Below are positions 7,483-15,629 of a DNA stretch of 64,000 nt, one piece after another (positions within the stretch are counted from its first letter, which is position 1; each line of letters opens with the position of its first letter). Both the position numbers and the translations under genes were made by a program. Location: assembly GCF_937871615.1 (NCBI RefSeq), contig NZ_CALMPA010000011.1, positions 62,001 to 126,000 on the forward strand. The letters are read 5' to 3'. The stretch is from an uncultured Sphingomonas sp. GTDB taxonomy: Bacteria > Pseudomonadota > Alphaproteobacteria > Sphingomonadales > Sphingomonadaceae. The notes beneath the pieces are model-generated. The model was not told where the DNA came from and did no database searches. It was given only the letters and a program-made list of their open reading frames with translations.

Positions 7483-7979
7483 TCGCTCTCGCCCTTCTCG
7501 CCGCCTCGTTTCAGGATATCGCCGCGCTCGATCGCGGGGTCGCCGCCTTCACCGCGCGCGCGATCGGGCAGGAGGGCGGGCCGCGCGCGGCGATTGATCC
7601 GCGCCTACGGCTCACGCAATGCCCCACCCTATCCATGGCGTGGCGCACCGACGCGCATGACGCGGTGGTCGTCTCCTGCACCGGGCCGCAGTGGCGCATC
7701 TTCGTGCCGGTGGTGATGCCGGCGAACACCACGGTCATCTCCGGCGCCGCCGCACCCGGCGCGGTGGCGCGCAATGCGGAAAAGGTCATCAAGCGCGGCG
7801 ACCCGCTGACGATCGAGGCCGGATCGAACGGTTTCTCGATCACCCGCGAGGGTGTCGCGATGGGCGATGCCGCCGTCGGGGAGCGATTGATGGTGAAGGT
7901 CGAAAACGCCCGGATGCCGGTTCAGGCGGTCGCGGTCGAGGCCGGGCGCGCGACGCTTCCCGGCTGGAGCGAACAATGA
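7479..7979 (+). CDS. flgA: Flagellar P-ring assembly chaperone FlgA
   Basis: FlgA is a periplasmic chaperone needed for P-ring (FlgI) assembly. The 166-residue protein has a short hydrophobic leader (MIALALLAASF). Its C-terminal SAF/ChapFlgA region contains IKRGDPLTIEAGSNGFSITR and AAVGERLMVKVENARMPVQA. The length is on the short side for the family. Its start overlaps the motB-like gene, so it is in the same operon. A predicted sigma-28 promoter for flgM follows its stop. Confidence 0.88.
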   Translation: MIALALLAASFQDIAALDRGVAAFTARAIGQEGGPRAAIDPRLRLTQCPTLSMAWRTDAHDAVVVSCTGPQWRIFVPVVMPANTTVISGAAAPGAVARNAEKVIKRGDPLTIEAGSNGFSITREGVAMGDAAVGERLMVKVENARMPVQAVAVEAGRATLPGWSEQ

Positions 7980-7982
7980 TGT

Positions 7983-8009
7983 TAAAACTTTTCCGGCGCC
8001 GGCCGTTTA
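7983..8009 (+). promoter_or_regulatory. Sigma-28 promoter of flgM-flgN
   Basis: The site reads TAAA, 15 bases, then GCCGTTTA, close to the sigma-28 consensus TAAA-N15-GCCGATAA. The same TAAA-N15-GYCGTTT layout occurs before flagellin and fliD in this window, supporting a local FliA consensus. The predicted start near 8016 leaves about 27 bases before the flgM ATG. Confidence 0.75.
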
Positions 8010-8042
8010 ACTCCACGTCAGCGATGCCGGAAAGGTGCGGAC

Positions 8043-8345
8043 ATGGTGGATTCGATCGGCGCAAGACCAGCCACGACAAGCGACCTTCCGGTCGCGCCGG
8101 TCGCGCGCGTGCTCGGCACCCAGGCGGTGCCGCCGATTTCTGCCCGATCCGAAACGGCGGTGAACGCCAATGCGCAGCCGCAGACGCTCGCATCGCGGCT
8201 CGCGGCGAAACCACCGGTGGACAGCGATCGCGTGCAGCGGATCAAGAACGCGCTGGCAAACGGCACGTTTCCGATCTCTCCCGCAACCCTCGCCGATCAG
8301 TTGATCGCACTGCGCTACGATTGGCTGTCCGATGACAAGGCGTGA
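8043..8345 (+). CDS. flgM: Anti-sigma-28 factor FlgM
   Basis: FlgM binds and inhibits FliA until the hook is complete, when it is exported. The 100-residue protein has a disordered Ala/Pro/Thr-rich N-terminus. The C-terminal FlgM helices carry VDSDRVQRIKNALANGTFPI and then LADQLIALRYDWL. A GGAAAGG Shine-Dalgarno precedes the ATG. It overlaps flgN by 14 bases and has its own predicted sigma-28 promoter, which would give negative feedback. Confidence 0.9.
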   Translation: MVDSIGARPATTSDLPVAPVARVLGTQAVPPISARSETAVNANAQPQTLASRLAAKPPVDSDRVQRIKNALANGTFPISPATLADQLIALRYDWLSDDKA

Positions 8346-8646
8346 CGCGCTGATCCGCGTGATCGACACGCTTCACGCCGAGATCGCGGCGCTGAAGGCG
8401 AACGATATCGCCGGGCTCGAACGCGCGACGGCGGAAAAGCTCGTCGCGATCGAAACGTTGCGCGCGCTGGGCGATGGCCCCGCCGGCCCCGAATTGCGCG
8501 AACTGGCGAGCGAGGCGGATCGCCTCAACGACACCTGCCGCATATACGTCAACCTGATGGCCGCCAACGTCCGCCGCCGGTTGCAGATGCTGTCGGGCGA
8601 GGGTGGCAATGCCTATAGCCGCGGGCCGGTCTCCGCCTACGCCTGA
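8332..8646 (+). CDS. flgN: FlgN-like export chaperone
   Basis: FlgN is the cytoplasmic chaperone for the hook-filament junction proteins. The 104-residue protein is mostly helical: IDTLHAEIAALKANDIAGLE, then AAEKLVAIETLRAL-like segments, then YVNLMAANVRRRLQML. Homology to FlgN is weak by nature. The call rests on size, helical heptads and position directly after flgM, the usual partner. The hook-junction genes flgK and flgL are not in this window. Confidence 0.75.
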   Translation: MTRRDALIRVIDTLHAEIAALKANDIAGLERATAEKLVAIETLRALGDGPAGPELRELASEADRLNDTCRIYVNLMAANVRRRLQMLSGEGGNAYSRGPVSAYA

Positions 8647-8649
8647 TTT

Positions 8650-8665
8650 TGGCACAATTATTGCT
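8650..8665 (+). promoter_or_regulatory. Sigma-54 promoter of the slt-flhA-fliA operon
   Basis: The site TGGCACA-ATTA-TTGCT begins 4 bases after the flgN stop and matches the sigma-54 consensus. The predicted start is 8676, 24 bases before the slt ATG. A small palindrome TCCCTG-AA-CAGGGA (8672-8685) spans the start. Confidence 0.88.
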
Positions 8666-8699
8666 GCGTCATCCCTGAACAGGGAATCGAACGCAGCAT

Positions 8700-9551
8700 A
8701 TGACCGTCAACGCCATCACGAACGTCGGCCGCATCCAGTCCGCGATCCAGCGGGCGGCGGCGCGGACGGGAATTGATTTCGACTATCTGATGGGTCAGGC
8801 CAGGGTCGAAAGCGGCCTCAACGCCAGCGCGCGCGCCACGACATCCTCCGCATCGGGCCTGTATCAGTTCGTCGATCAGAGCTGGCTTGCGGTAATGAAG
8901 CGCCACGGTGGCGAATATGGCCTTGGCTGGGCCGCCGACGCGATCGGTCGCAACGCGTCGGGCCGCATGACGGTGAGCGATCCGGCGACGAAACAGGCGA
9001 TCCTCGCGCTGCGCAACGATCCCGAAATCGCCTCCGCCATGGCCGCCGAGCACGCCGCCGACAACAAGGACGCGCTGGAAAGCTCAACCGGGCGCGCCGC
9101 CACCGGCACCGATCTCTATATGGCGCATTTCCTTGGGCTTGGCGGCGCACGGCGCTTCCTGAGCGGGATGCGGAACAATCCCGATGCCAGCGCCGCCAGC
9201 CTGTTCCCGGCGGCGGCGCGCGCCAATCACGGCGTGTTCTACGACAGCGACGGCGGCGCGCGATCGCTGTCCGAAGTCTATCAGCGCTTCGCGAGCAAGC
9301 TGGGCGACGGGGCCGGCAATGCCGGCAATACCGGCAACAATTTGCCGTCGATGCAATTCGCCGCGCAGACGCTCGACATGGATGGCGCCACGATCGTCAC
9401 CGGCGCGAACCAGAATGCGACCGACGCGCTCGCCTGGGCATCGAGCGCGCTCAGCGCGCGATCGGGTCAGGCGCAGGCGGCAAGCCTGATGCGCCCGACA
9501 CCGGATACCGCGCGGCTCGCTTATCTGATGCTCGCGAAGATGGGGGGCTAA
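8700..9551 (+). CDS. Flagellar lytic transglycosylase (SltF-like)
   Basis: This is a putative peptidoglycan-cutting enzyme that opens the wall for the rod. The SLT fold is seen in the first 130 residues. The catalytic Glu is likely Glu37 in GQARVESGLN, followed by SASGLYQFVDQSWLAVMKRH, which matches the family GLYQF motif. The C-terminal part is Ala/Asn-rich. I see no obvious signal peptide, so export through the flagellar apparatus or an unusual route is possible. Sigma-54 control and position before flhA fit SltF of Rhodobacter rather than a general housekeeping Slt. Confidence 0.85.
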   Translation: MTVNAITNVGRIQSAIQRAAARTGIDFDYLMGQARVESGLNASARATTSSASGLYQFVDQSWLAVMKRHGGEYGLGWAADAIGRNASGRMTVSDPATKQAILALRNDPEIASAMAAEHAADNKDALESSTGRAATGTDLYMAHFLGLGGARRFLSGMRNNPDASAASLFPAAARANHGVFYDSDGGARSLSEVYQRFASKLGDGAGNAGNTGNNLPSMQFAAQTLDMDGATIVTGANQNATDALAWASSALSARSGQAQAASLMRPTPDTARLAYLMLAKMGG

Positions 9552-9557
9552 GGCCAG

Positions 9558-11618
9558 ATGAGGTTGCTCACCAACGCGCGCGGCGCGGCGCTTCCGCTGG
9601 CGATCCTGCTGCTGATGATCGTGCTCGTCGTGCCGATCCCGGCGGCGCTGCTCGATGTGTTCTTTGTCGCCAATATCGCGATCAGCCTCGCGGTGCTGAT
9701 GGTCGCGCTCAACGCGCAGAAGCCGCTCGATTTCTCCTCCTTCCCCACCGTGCTGCTGTTCGCCACTTTGTTCCGCCTCGGTCTCAACGTCGCCTCCACT
9801 CGCGTCGTGCTGGTCCACGGGCATGAGGGCGAGGCGGCGGCGGGCCATGTGATCGAGGCGTTCGGCACCTTCCTGATCGGCGGCGATTATGTCGTCGGCA
9901 TCTTCGTCTTCGCGATCCTGATGATTATCAACCTGATCGTGGTGACCAAGGGCGCGGGGCGCGTTTCCGAGGTGTCGGCGCGCTTCACGCTCGATGCGCT
10001 GCCCGGCAAGCAGATGGCGATCGACGCGGACCTGAACGCCGGCCTCATCACGCCCGACGAAGCCAAGGCGCGCCGCGTCGAGGTGTCGACCGAGGCGGAT
10101 TTCTACGGCTCGATGGATGGTTCGTCGAAATTCGTGAAGGGCGATGCGATCGCGGCGATCCTGATCCTCGCGGCGAACATCATCGGCGGCCTGATCCTCG
10201 GACCCGTAAGCCACGGCATGTCGATCGGCGCCGCAGCCAAGGGCTATACCCTGCTCGCGATCGGCGACGCGCTGGTGGCGCAGCTTCCCAGCCTGATGCT
10301 GTCGATCGCCGCCGCCGCGATCGTCACGCGCGTCTCCTCCGAAAAGGATCTCGCCGGGCAGATCGGCAGCCAGTTCGGCTCATGGCGGACATGGGCGCCG
10401 GTCGCCGCGATCCTGGGGCTGCTCGGCATCCTGCCGGGTATGCCGCACATGGTGATCCTGCCCGCAGCCGCCATCGCCGGCTTCACCGCGTGGAAGCTGC
10501 GCCAGCTATCCACCCGCCCCGCGCCGGTGGCGGAGGCGAAGGCCGAGCCGGTCGACCAGTCCCGCATCAGTTGGGAGGAAGTGACCGACGGCATGATGGT
10601 GAACCTCGATATCGGCTACGGGCTGGTGCCGCTGGTCGACGAGCGCAAGGGCAGCCCGCTGATGTCACGCATCACGGGGGTGCGCCGGCAGCTTTCCAAG
10701 GAACTCGGCTTCGTCGTGCCGCAGGTGAAGGTGCGCGACGATATCAACCTCGCGCCCTACACCTATCGCCTGCTGGTCGGCGGCGTGGTGCTGGGCGAGG
10801 ATCAGGTATCGCCCGACGAGATGCTTGCGCTCGATACCGGCACCGGCTTCGGCGAGCTTCACGGCAAGAAGGCGAAAGACCCGACCTTCGGGCTGGACGC
10901 GACATGGATCGCGCCGGGCGACGCGGACGCCGCGACCGGCGGCGGCTATCTGGTGGTCGATTCGGGCACGGTGATCGCGACGCATCTCAACCATGTGCTC
11001 GGCGCCAATGCCGCCGATCTTTTGAGCGCGGACGAGGTGCAGGCGCTGCTCGATGGCCTGAAGGAGCGCAATCCCCAACTCGTCGCCTCGCTTTCGCCAC
11101 AACCATTGCCGCTCACCACGCTGACGACGGTGCTCAAGAGCCTGCTCGCCGAGGGCGTGTCGCTCAAGGAATTCCGCCGCATCGCCGGAGCGATCGCGGT
11201 GGTGGCGCAGAAGACGCAGGACGCCGAGGAAATCGTCGAGCTGATCCGCCCCGATCTTGGCCCGCTCATCATCCAGAAACTGTGCGGCGTGCGCGAGCCG
11301 CTGCGCGTGATGACGCTGGAGGGTCAGCTCGAAGGATTGCTCGGCCAGGCGATGCGCGGTGATCCCGCGCGCCGCCATGTGATCGAGCCCGATCTCGGGC
11401 GCCGCATCGTCGATGCGCTGCAACGCGCGGCGCAGCCGCTGCTCAACGAAGCGAAGCCGTTCGCGCTGGTCGTCCAGCCCGCGATCCGCATCGCGATCCG
11501 CAAACTCGTCAAAACCGTGCTGCCGGATACCCCTGTCATGAGCTTCTTCGAAGTACCCGAAGACAAGGCCGTCGAGGTCGTCGCCGTGATCGGCGCGCCA
11601 GAGGCACTCCCCGCATGA
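9558..11618 (+). CDS. flhA: Flagellar export gate protein FlhA
   Basis: FlhA is the large export-gate subunit that docks substrates and couples proton flow to secretion. The 686 residues match the family. The N-terminal half has about eight membrane helices, and the FHIPEP-family signature region is visible in FPTVLLFATLFRLGLNVAST and VVTKGAGRVSEVSARFTLDA. A cytoplasmic C-terminal domain begins near residue 335. It lies 6 bases after slt and overlaps fliA by 4. Confidence 0.97.
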   Translation: MRLLTNARGAALPLAILLLMIVLVVPIPAALLDVFFVANIAISLAVLMVALNAQKPLDFSSFPTVLLFATLFRLGLNVASTRVVLVHGHEGEAAAGHVIEAFGTFLIGGDYVVGIFVFAILMIINLIVVTKGAGRVSEVSARFTLDALPGKQMAIDADLNAGLITPDEAKARRVEVSTEADFYGSMDGSSKFVKGDAIAAILILAANIIGGLILGPVSHGMSIGAAAKGYTLLAIGDALVAQLPSLMLSIAAAAIVTRVSSEKDLAGQIGSQFGSWRTWAPVAAILGLLGILPGMPHMVILPAAAIAGFTAWKLRQLSTRPAPVAEAKAEPVDQSRISWEEVTDGMMVNLDIGYGLVPLVDERKGSPLMSRITGVRRQLSKELGFVVPQVKVRDDINLAPYTYRLLVGGVVLGEDQVSPDEMLALDTGTGFGELHGKKAKDPTFGLDATWIAPGDADAATGGGYLVVDSGTVIATHLNHVLGANAADLLSADEVQALLDGLKERNPQLVASLSPQPLPLTTLTTVLKSLLAEGVSLKEFRRIAGAIAVVAQKTQDAEEIVELIRPDLGPLIIQKLCGVREPLRVMTLEGQLEGLLGQAMRGDPARRHVIEPDLGRRIVDALQRAAQPLLNEAKPFALVVQPAIRIAIRKLVKTVLPDTPVMSFFEVPEDKAVEVVAVIGAPEALPA

Positions 11619-12361
11619 GCGCCGAGCCGCATCGCGACGCATTCGCGAACGCCACCCCGCTCACTTATAGTCCGCGCGCGCGCGCGATGGATGAAAACGC
11701 GTTGGTGCGAGAGCATCTGCCGCTCGTCCGCAAACTCGCTTGGCATGTCCACGCCAGCCTTTCGACCGCGGTGGAGGTGGAGGATCTCGTCCAGGTCGGC
11801 CTTGTCGCGCTGGTCGAGGCGGTCGGCGCGTTCGAGGATCGCGGGCAGGTGACATTCAGGCAATATCTCGCGACGCGGCTGCGCGGCGCGATGATCGACG
11901 AGCTGCGCCGTCATGCCGCCATGACGCGCGGCGCGATCCGCCGCCGGCGTGACTATCGCCGCGTCACCGCGCAGCTTTCGAACGAGCTTGGCCGCGCCCC
12001 GAGCGATGCCGAAGCTGCTGAACGGCTGGGCGTGACGGTGGAAAAGCTGCGCAGCGATTACGTCACCGCAGAGGCGGTGCGCTTCGATCCGATCGACGAG
12101 GTTTACGCCGACGATCAGCCCTGGTTCGCGAGCGACGAGCCGAACGCGTTCGATCAGCTTGCCGAAGGCGAAGTGCGCGATCTGCTGATCGCCGCGATCG
12201 AGGCGCTGCCCGAACGCGAAAAGACGGTGATCCACCTCTATCACGTCGAGGAACTGAATCTGGAGGAGATCGGCCAGGTGATCGGCGTGGGCGCCGCGCG
12301 CGTCTGCCAGATCAAGGCCGCCGCCCATGCCCGGCTGAAAAAGGCGCTCGCGCCGCGTTAG
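11615..12361 (+). CDS. fliA: Flagellar sigma factor FliA (sigma-28)
   Basis: FliA directs RNA polymerase to late flagellar promoters. The 248-residue protein has sigma-70 region 2 (HLPLVRKLAWHV, then VEVEDLVQVGLVALVEAV and RLRGAMIDELRR), region 3 (ELGRAPSDAEAAERLGVTVE) and region 4 (ALPEREKTVIHLYHVEELNL, then EEIGQVIGVGAARVCQIKAA). Three matching promoters in the window are before flgM, flagellin and fliD. Its last 20 codons recur as a fragment 316 bases downstream. Confidence 0.95.
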   Translation: MSAEPHRDAFANATPLTYSPRARAMDENALVREHLPLVRKLAWHVHASLSTAVEVEDLVQVGLVALVEAVGAFEDRGQVTFRQYLATRLRGAMIDELRRHAAMTRGAIRRRRDYRRVTAQLSNELGRAPSDAEAAERLGVTVEKLRSDYVTAEAVRFDPIDEVYADDQPWFASDEPNAFDQLAEGEVRDLLIAAIEALPEREKTVIHLYHVEELNLEEIGQVIGVGAARVCQIKAAAHARLKKALAPR

Positions 12362-12389
12362 GCGGCTCCGGCCACACGCAATATCTCCG

Positions 12390-12468
12390 TTCGCCCTGGG
12401 CCTGTCGAAGGGCTGCCCTTCCGCGTCCGAAGTAAAGTGCAGGGCTTCGACAAGCTCGGCCCGAACGG
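12390..12468. repeat. Dispersed inverted repeat, GTCGAAG family, copy A
   Basis: The arms CCTGTCGAAGGGCTGCCCT and AGGGCTTCGACAAGCTCGG face each other around a short centre and end in CCCGAACGG. Copies B (12704-12784) and C (30662-30738) share the layout. Such palindromic units are frequent between genes in Sphingomonas-like genomes. Confidence 0.75.
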
Positions 12469-12611
12469 ATTCATGGATACCGCCTCTCCCTCGAAAGTAT
12501 GGGCCGGGGGCGGGTCGCGTTCGGGTGAAACGATGGAGGCCCTGCAAGCCGCACACCGTATCGCGATCCGTCCCCCCACCCCAAACGGAAAGACCCCGGC
12601 GGCCAGGCGTC

Positions 12612-12678
12612 CCGCGCGTCTGCCCGATCAAGGCCGCCGCACATGCCTCGCTGAAGAAGGCGCTCGCGCCGCCTTAGC
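12612..12678 (+). pseudogene. Tandem duplicate of the fliA 3' end
   Basis: Bases from about 12615 to the stop at 12678 read RVCPIKAAAHASLKKALAPP-stop, against RVCQIKAAAHARLKKALAPR-stop at the end of fliA. The similarity runs on past the stop through the GTCGAAG repeat to about 12801, at a constant offset of 316 bases. This fragment has no start or upstream coding part, so it is a relic of a tandem duplication and not a gene. Confidence 0.85.
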
Positions 12679-12703
12679 CGGTTCCAGCCACACACAATAT
12701 CTC

Positions 12704-12784
12704 CGTTCACCCTGAGCTTGTCGAAGGGCTGCCCTGCCTCGCCCGAAACAAAGTGCAGGGCTTCGACAGGGTCAGCCCGAACGG
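12704..12784. repeat. Dispersed inverted repeat, GTCGAAG family, copy B
   Basis: This copy has arms CCTGAGCTTGTCGAAGGGCT and AGGGCTTCGACAGGGTCAGC ending in CCCGAACGG. It was copied along with the fliA tail, since it lies 316 bases after copy A and the flanks also match. Confidence 0.75.
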
Positions 12785-12798
12785 ATTGATGGATACCG

Positions 12799-12826
12799 CC
12801 CCTCCCCTGAAGAGGAGGGGCTTTTT
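12799..12826 (+). terminator. Intrinsic terminator after the slt-flhA-fliA operon
   Basis: The stem CCCCTCC pairs with GGAGGGG around an 8-base loop and is followed by CTTTTTG. It lies beyond the duplicated segment, in the right orientation to end plus-strand transcripts from fliA. Confidence 0.75.
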
Positions 12827-12852
12827 GTCACCGTCTTCCCCGCGCAAATGAA

Positions 12853-12883
12853 AACCCCGGCGGCCTCATCGGCTGCCGGGGTT
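12853..12883 (-). terminator. Intrinsic terminator of the flagellin gene
   Basis: The arms AACCCCGGC and GCCGGGGTT form a long stem with an inner GCC/GGC extension and a short loop. On the minus strand the stem is followed by TTTTCATTT. It lies 54 bases after the flagellin stop. Confidence 0.8.
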
Positions 12884-12936
12884 CGCAATCGGCTCCGACA
12901 CCCGTTGGGGGGGCGGTGCCGAAGCCGATCTCTCGC

Positions 12937-13755
12937 TTACTGGAGCAGCTTCATCACGCCCTGCTGCGACTGGTTCGCCTGGGCGAGCATCGCGGTCGAG
13001 GCCTGTGCCAGGATCTGCGCCTTGGCGAGGTTGGTCGATTCGGTCGAGAAGTCGGCATCCTCGATCCGGCTCTTGGCGTCGGACAGGTTGTTGACGTTCG
13101 AGGTCATGTTGTTGACCGCCGACTGAAGCTGGTTCTGCGTCGCGCCCAGGCTGGCGCGGCGCGTGGAGACCGCCGCGATCGCGGTGTCGTAATTCGCCAG
13201 CGTGGCGCTCGCCACCGAGGCGCCGCTCGCGACGACGGAGGTAAGGCTCGTGCTGAGATCGCCGCCCAGCGCCAGATCCACCTTGTCGACGGCGTTGGCG
13301 CCCGCCTGGATCGAAATCGTGCCGCTCGTGCCGGCCGAACCGTCAAACAGCTTCGTGCCGTTGAACTGGGTGTTGCTCAGCACGCTGGTGATCTGCTTGG
13401 CGAGTGCGTCCTGCTCCAGCTTGATGTTGCTCACATCGCTCGCCGAATAGCTGCCGTTGCCGGCCTGAACCGCCAGTTCGCGCATACGCTGAAGCATGTT
13501 GGTCACTTCGTCGAGCGCGCCTTCCGCGGTCTGCGCCATCGAAATGCCGTCATTGGCGTTGCGGATGCCCTGGTTCATGCCGCGAATCTGCGAGGTCATC
13601 GACGCGGCGATGGCGAGGCCGGCGGCGTCGTCCTTGGCCGAATTGATGCGCTTGCCGGTCGACAGGCGATTCATCGCCTGGGACAGGTCGCGGTTCGCGG
13701 AAGCCGAGGCCGCGTTGGCGCGCATCGCGGCGGTGTTGGTTGCGATAACCGTCAT
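12937..13755 (-). CDS. fliC: Flagellin (filament protein)
   Basis: Flagellin is the filament subunit. The 272-residue protein keeps the two conserved ends: N-terminal residues 1-140 with [20 protein letters not shown] and [20 protein letters not shown], and the C-terminal [20 protein letters not shown] ending in [14 protein letters not shown]. The variable centre is short, as in small alphaproteobacterial flagellins. An AGGAG-like GGAGA lies 6 bases before the ATG, with a 64-base predicted leader from a sigma-28 promoter. It stands alone, with a strong terminator. Confidence 0.97.
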   Translation of the reverse strand: MTVIATNTAAMRANAASASANRDLSQAMNRLSTGKRINSAKDDAAGLAIAASMTSQIRGMNQGIRNANDGISMAQTAEGALDEVTNMLQRMRELAVQAGNGSYSASDVSNIKLEQDALAKQITSVLSNTQFNGTKLFDGSAGTSGTISIQAGANAVDKVDLALGGDLSTSLTSVVASGASVASATLANYDTAIAAVSTRRASLGATQNQLQSAVNNMTSNVNNLSDAKSRIEDADFSTESTNLAKAQILAQASTAMLAQANQSQQGVMKLLQ

Positions 13756-13825
13756 GTTAGTTCTCCGTCGTGTCTGACGGGTCCGCCGCCCCCCGATATG
13801 CGGATGGCCGGGCCGTCACCTGTTC

Positions 13826-13852
13826 GAAACGACCGTGCGGCGGGGCGATTTA
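13826..13852 (-). promoter_or_regulatory. Sigma-28 promoter of flagellin
   Basis: On the minus strand the site reads TAAA (13852-13849), 15 bases, then GTCGTTTC. This resembles the flgM (GCCGTTTA) and fliD (GCCGTTTG) sites with identical spacing. The match is weaker than the other two, but the gene is the expected main FliA target. Confidence 0.6.
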
Positions 13853-13949
13853 GCGCCCGATGTGAAATTTGCGAATTTTTCCAGCGCCAACGCGCGCGGG
13901 TCGCCCACGCTCGTATACGTGTGCGCGCGCCCGGAAAAAATCTGCCGCC

Positions 13950-13971
13950 CGGCAACTTCCTATACTTGCCG
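13950..13971. promoter_or_regulatory. Inverted repeat CGGCAA-N10-TTGCCG upstream of the activator gene
   Basis: The half-sites are those of the palindromes at 6037-6074, but with a ten-base spacer. The element is about 50 bases upstream of the activator start and 120 bases from the flagellin promoter. It could serve autoregulation by the activator; the wider spacing makes this uncertain. Confidence 0.45.
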
Positions 13972-14018
13972 TTAACCTTTTTCGCTCATTCCGGTCTCAC
14001 AGGGAAATGAGGGGGAAA

Positions 14019-15277
<1,259 letters not shown>

Positions 15278-15281
<4 letters not shown>

Positions 15282-15628
15282 GCGGGATCGACAGCCTTGG
15301 CGGCATTGATCGGGTGATGGCGCTTCGCGCGCAGATCCTCGAACGCAACGCCGCGCTTTCCAGCGCGAGCCAGACGGCGGCGAAGCCCGCCGGGGCGGCG
15401 ACGCAGGGCGCGAACTTCGCGCAGTCGATGGAGACCGCGCTCTCCAAGGTCAACGACACGCAGCAGAAGGCCTCCGCGCTTTCCGAAGCCTATGAACGCG
15501 GAGAAACGGTGGACATCGCCAAGGTGATGCTCGCCCGTCAGGAAGCCTCGGTCGGCTTCGAAGCCACGCTCCAGGTCCGCAACAAGATCCTGTCCGCCTA
15601 CAAGGACATCATGAGCATGCCGGTGTAA
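15278..15628 (+). CDS. fliE: Flagellar hook-basal body protein FliE
   Basis: FliE links the MS ring to the proximal rod. The 116-residue protein has the family C-terminal helices: FAQSMETALSKVNDTQQKAS, then YERGETVDIAKVMLARQEAS, then FEATLQVRNKILSAYKDIMS. Its start overlaps the activator gene and it lies one base before fliF. Confidence 0.95.
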
Positions 15629-15629
15629 C

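Noticed and set aside
12437-12715. Small plus-strand frame of 92 codons between fliA and flagellin
   Set aside because: It is made up of the GTCGAAG repeat and the out-of-frame duplicated fliA tail, with no start signal or family features.
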